Source: Clostridiaceae bacterium
GTDB lineage: Bacteria; Bacillota; Clostridia; Lachnospirales; Lachnospiraceae
NCBI GenBank assembly: GCA_910574345.1
Contig: CAJSZV010000015.1
Location: 50,055-114,054, forward strand
DNA: 64,000 nt
Direction of reading: 5' to 3'
Below, in pieces: positions 62,144 to 64,000 of this stretch. Both the position numbers and the translations under genes were made by a program. The notes below the pieces were generated by a model that was not told where the DNA came from, ran no database searches, and saw nothing but the letters and a program-made list of their open reading frames with translations. Numbering within the stretch: position 1 is the stretch's first letter; every line of letters begins with the position of its first letter.

Positions 62144-63889
62144 ATGGAAATGAGTCATCAGGAAGAAGCAAAGGTAATCCACACCACAGGGCGGAACAAC
62201 TGCGGAGGACGGTGTGTGATTCATGCCCATGTGCGGGATGGGAGGATTGAAAAGCTGACCACGGACACGGCGGCGGAGGCAGGCTGTGGTGCGCCTCTTA
62301 CGGCCTGTGTCAGGGGAATGAATTATCACAGGACCTTTCTTGGAGAGGACAGGCTGCGATATCCTATGAAGCGGACAGGGGAGAGAGGGGAAGGCAGTTT
62401 TAAGCGGATTACCTGGCAGGAGGCGGTGGATACCATCGCCTCGGAGTGGATACGCATAAGGGACACCTATGGTCCCGGGTCCAGGTACGTGAACTATGCC
62501 ACGGGAATCAGCGCCCTTATGAGGGGCAATACCCTTGCAAAACGGCTTCTGAGCCTGGATGGGGGGTATCTGGATTCCTACAATTCCTACAGCACGGCCT
62601 GCATCCGTCAGGCCACCAGCCTTATGTACGGAACCAACCGGACCGGCAACAGTTTAGAAGACTGGCTGAACACCAACCTGATCATCCTGTGGGGGCACAA
62701 CCCGGCGGAGACCAAGTTTGACACTACCATGTATTACTTAAAGAAAGCCAGGGAAAAAGGAGTCCCCATTGTGGTGGTGGACCCCAGAAAAAATGATACG
62801 GCCCTTATGCTGGAGGCGGAGTGGATTCCCATAAGGCCTGCCACGGACAGCGCCATGATGGATGCCATGGCCTATGTGATCATCAGGGAAAAATTGCTGG
62901 ATCAGGATTTTCTTGACCGGTGCTGCTTAGGATTTGACAAAGATCACATGCCGGAGGGCATTGACCCTTCGGAGTGCTATCTTTCCTATGTGACAGGGGA
63001 GAAGGATGGCATCCCCAAGACACCGGAATGGGCGGAGGCTATTACCGGAGTAAAGGCAGAACAGATCCGCAGCCTGGCTATCCGTTATGCCACAGCAAAG
63101 CCGGCGGCCCTGATTCAGGGCTACGGGCCTCAGCGCAATGCTTACGGCGAGCAGAGTACCAGAGGCGGCATCCTTCTGGCATGCCTTACGGGCAATGTGG
63201 GGATCAAAGGAGGCTGGGCCAGCGGTGCGGGGGGCAACAGCCGGCATAAGAATCCTTCTTTTCCCATGCCGGTTAATCCATATCCTATGAAGATCCCGGT
63301 GTTTCTGTGGACCGAGGCTGTGGTCCGGGGACATGAACTGACGGAGCTGGACGGAGTTACGGCGGAAGGGAGAGACGGGGGGCTTAAAGGGCGGCAAAAT
63401 CCTGGGACAGAGCAGAGCCGGGACGGGCAGAGTTCATCCGGGGATATCTGCCTGGCCAGTGATATTAAGATGATCCTCAATCTGGCGGGGAACTGTCTGA
63501 TCAACCAGCACAGCCATATCAACCGGACATCGGAGATTTTAAAGGATACATCCAAGTGTGAATTTATTGTGTGCACCGACCTGTTTATGACGCCCAGCGC
63601 CAAGTTTGCAGACATTCTCCTGCCCGGCGTGTCCATGTTTGAATGCGAGAACATCACCATGCCATGGCAGTACGGAGATTTTCTGGGATTTAACAATAAA
63701 GTCATAGAACCCCTCTATGAGGGAAGATTCGAGTATGAATGGCTCAGCGAGGTGGCAGACCGCCTGGGGCTTTATGAGGAATTTACAGAGGGAAGGTCTG
63801 CAGGGGAGTGGCTGGAGTCGATCTATCATGATCTGAGAAGGGAAGAGACGGAGCTGCCGGACTACGAAACCTTTAAAAAGTCCAGCTAA
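62144..63889 (+). pseudogene. Molybdopterin oxidoreductase (DmsA-like), C-terminus missing
   Basis: DMSO-reductase-family catalytic subunit. The 581 residues include the Fe4S4 N-domain (CGGRC at 20-24, C55), YNSYSTAC near the place of the Mo-ligand Ser, LIILWGHNPAETKFDTT, VVVDPRKNDTA and LLACLTGNVGIKGGWASG. Full-length relatives have a C-terminal molybdopterin-dinucleotide-binding domain of roughly 150-200 residues; here the frame stops right after DYETFKKSS, where that domain should begin. The base composition turns AT-rich at once, suggesting disruption by inserted DNA. The first Fe-S cysteine position is Gly (G16), and no Tat signal is seen. Start ATG 62144 or 62150, after GAGAGGA. It may be non-functional. 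Confidence 0.8.
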
Positions 63890-64000
63890 GAAATGTCAAT
63901 AGGTAAAATGAAAAATGTTTAAAAAGTTTTTTTCAAGCAGTTGATGTAAAAAAGGGTAACTTTAATAAGCCCACCCCTATGGAAATTTTCAAAATTCATA
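63890..64000. mobile_element. AT-rich sequence interrupting the oxidoreductase gene, possible insertion-sequence end
   Basis: From just after the stop codon the sequence turns abruptly AT-rich, with a TGTCAATAGG stretch that could be an element terminus. There are stops in the frame of the oxidoreductase and no continuation of it. Only 111 bases are in view, so no transposase can be seen and the element type is unknown. Confidence 0.35.

Noticed and set aside
61943..62329. N-terminal extension of the TPR protein
   Set aside because: It would run through the opposite promoter and oxidoreductase start, has no family pattern, and ATG 61942 has a good ribosome binding site.

Overview
This window looks like chromosomal DNA of a gut-type Clostridia (Lachnospiraceae, Clostridium cluster XIVa style). 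The clues are Gram-positive ribosome binding sites and TTGACA/TATAAT promoters, lipoproteins with Ala/Thr/Glu-rich linkers, very large sortase-type surface proteins, a type III glutamine synthetase, luxS, a GlpP antiterminator, and an anaerobic glycerol-3-phosphate oxidoreductase set built with a DUF1667 protein. I cannot name the species. I saw no rRNA, tRNA or CRISPR array. The only hint of a mobile element is at the right edge.

Layout. 1-12.1 kb: the 3' part of a giant SpaA/Cna-B-type surface protein, then malQ. 12.2-13.6 kb: a small membrane protein and a MESH1-like HD hydrolase. 13.8-21.3 kb: a very unusual regulator (LacI DNA-binding domain plus PBP-like sensor plus a whole solute-binding-protein domain), divergent from an AfuABC/FbpABC-type ABC importer and a glycerophosphodiesterase-like gene. 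21.4-25.1 kb: a secreted, probably covalently flavinylated, fumarate-reductase-type flavoprotein, then threonine synthase. 25.3-30.9 kb: a second giant surface protein (beta-helix, B-type repeats, Pro-rich stalk, LPxxG signal). 31.0-38.5 kb: class II aldolase, glutamine synthetase III, luxS, a stand-alone SIR2-like protein and a Ca-type P-ATPase. 38.7-45.3 kb: glpK, an MgtC-family protein, a three-gene glycerol-3-phosphate dehydrogenase-like set and a HAD phosphatase. 45.3-56.1 kb: a DUF624 module, a LacI regulator, a UgpB/A/E-like importer, a UgpQ-like phosphodiesterase, a secreted metallo-beta-lactamase-fold lipoprotein, GlpP, an FAH-family enzyme and AzlCD. 56.2-64 kb: cyclophilin, GNAT, a second DUF624 module, hemolysin III, HD hydrolase, RluA-type synthase, a TPR protein and a truncated molybdopterin oxidoreductase.

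How the genes fit together. Much of the window centres on glycerol phosphates. Two separate ABC importers each lie next to a glycerophosphodiesterase, which would release glycerol-3-phosphate. GlpK makes glycerol-3-phosphate from glycerol, and the GlpA-like/flavoprotein/DUF1667 set should oxidise it. GlpP, a glycerol-3-phosphate-responsive antiterminator, is encoded at 53.7 kb. Both glpK and the MgtC-GlpA operon have promoter-proximal terminator hairpins in their leaders, the arrangement expected of GlpP targets. Fructose-bisphosphate aldolase would feed the product into central metabolism.

Most notable: the LacI/solute-binding-protein fusion; the giant surface protein whose sorting signal is followed in frame by a second signal-peptide-like segment and a second membrane-anchored domain; the GlpP leader circuit; duplicated divergent DUF624 modules; and a 62-base convergent coding overlap whose + strand terminator lies beyond the opposing gene.
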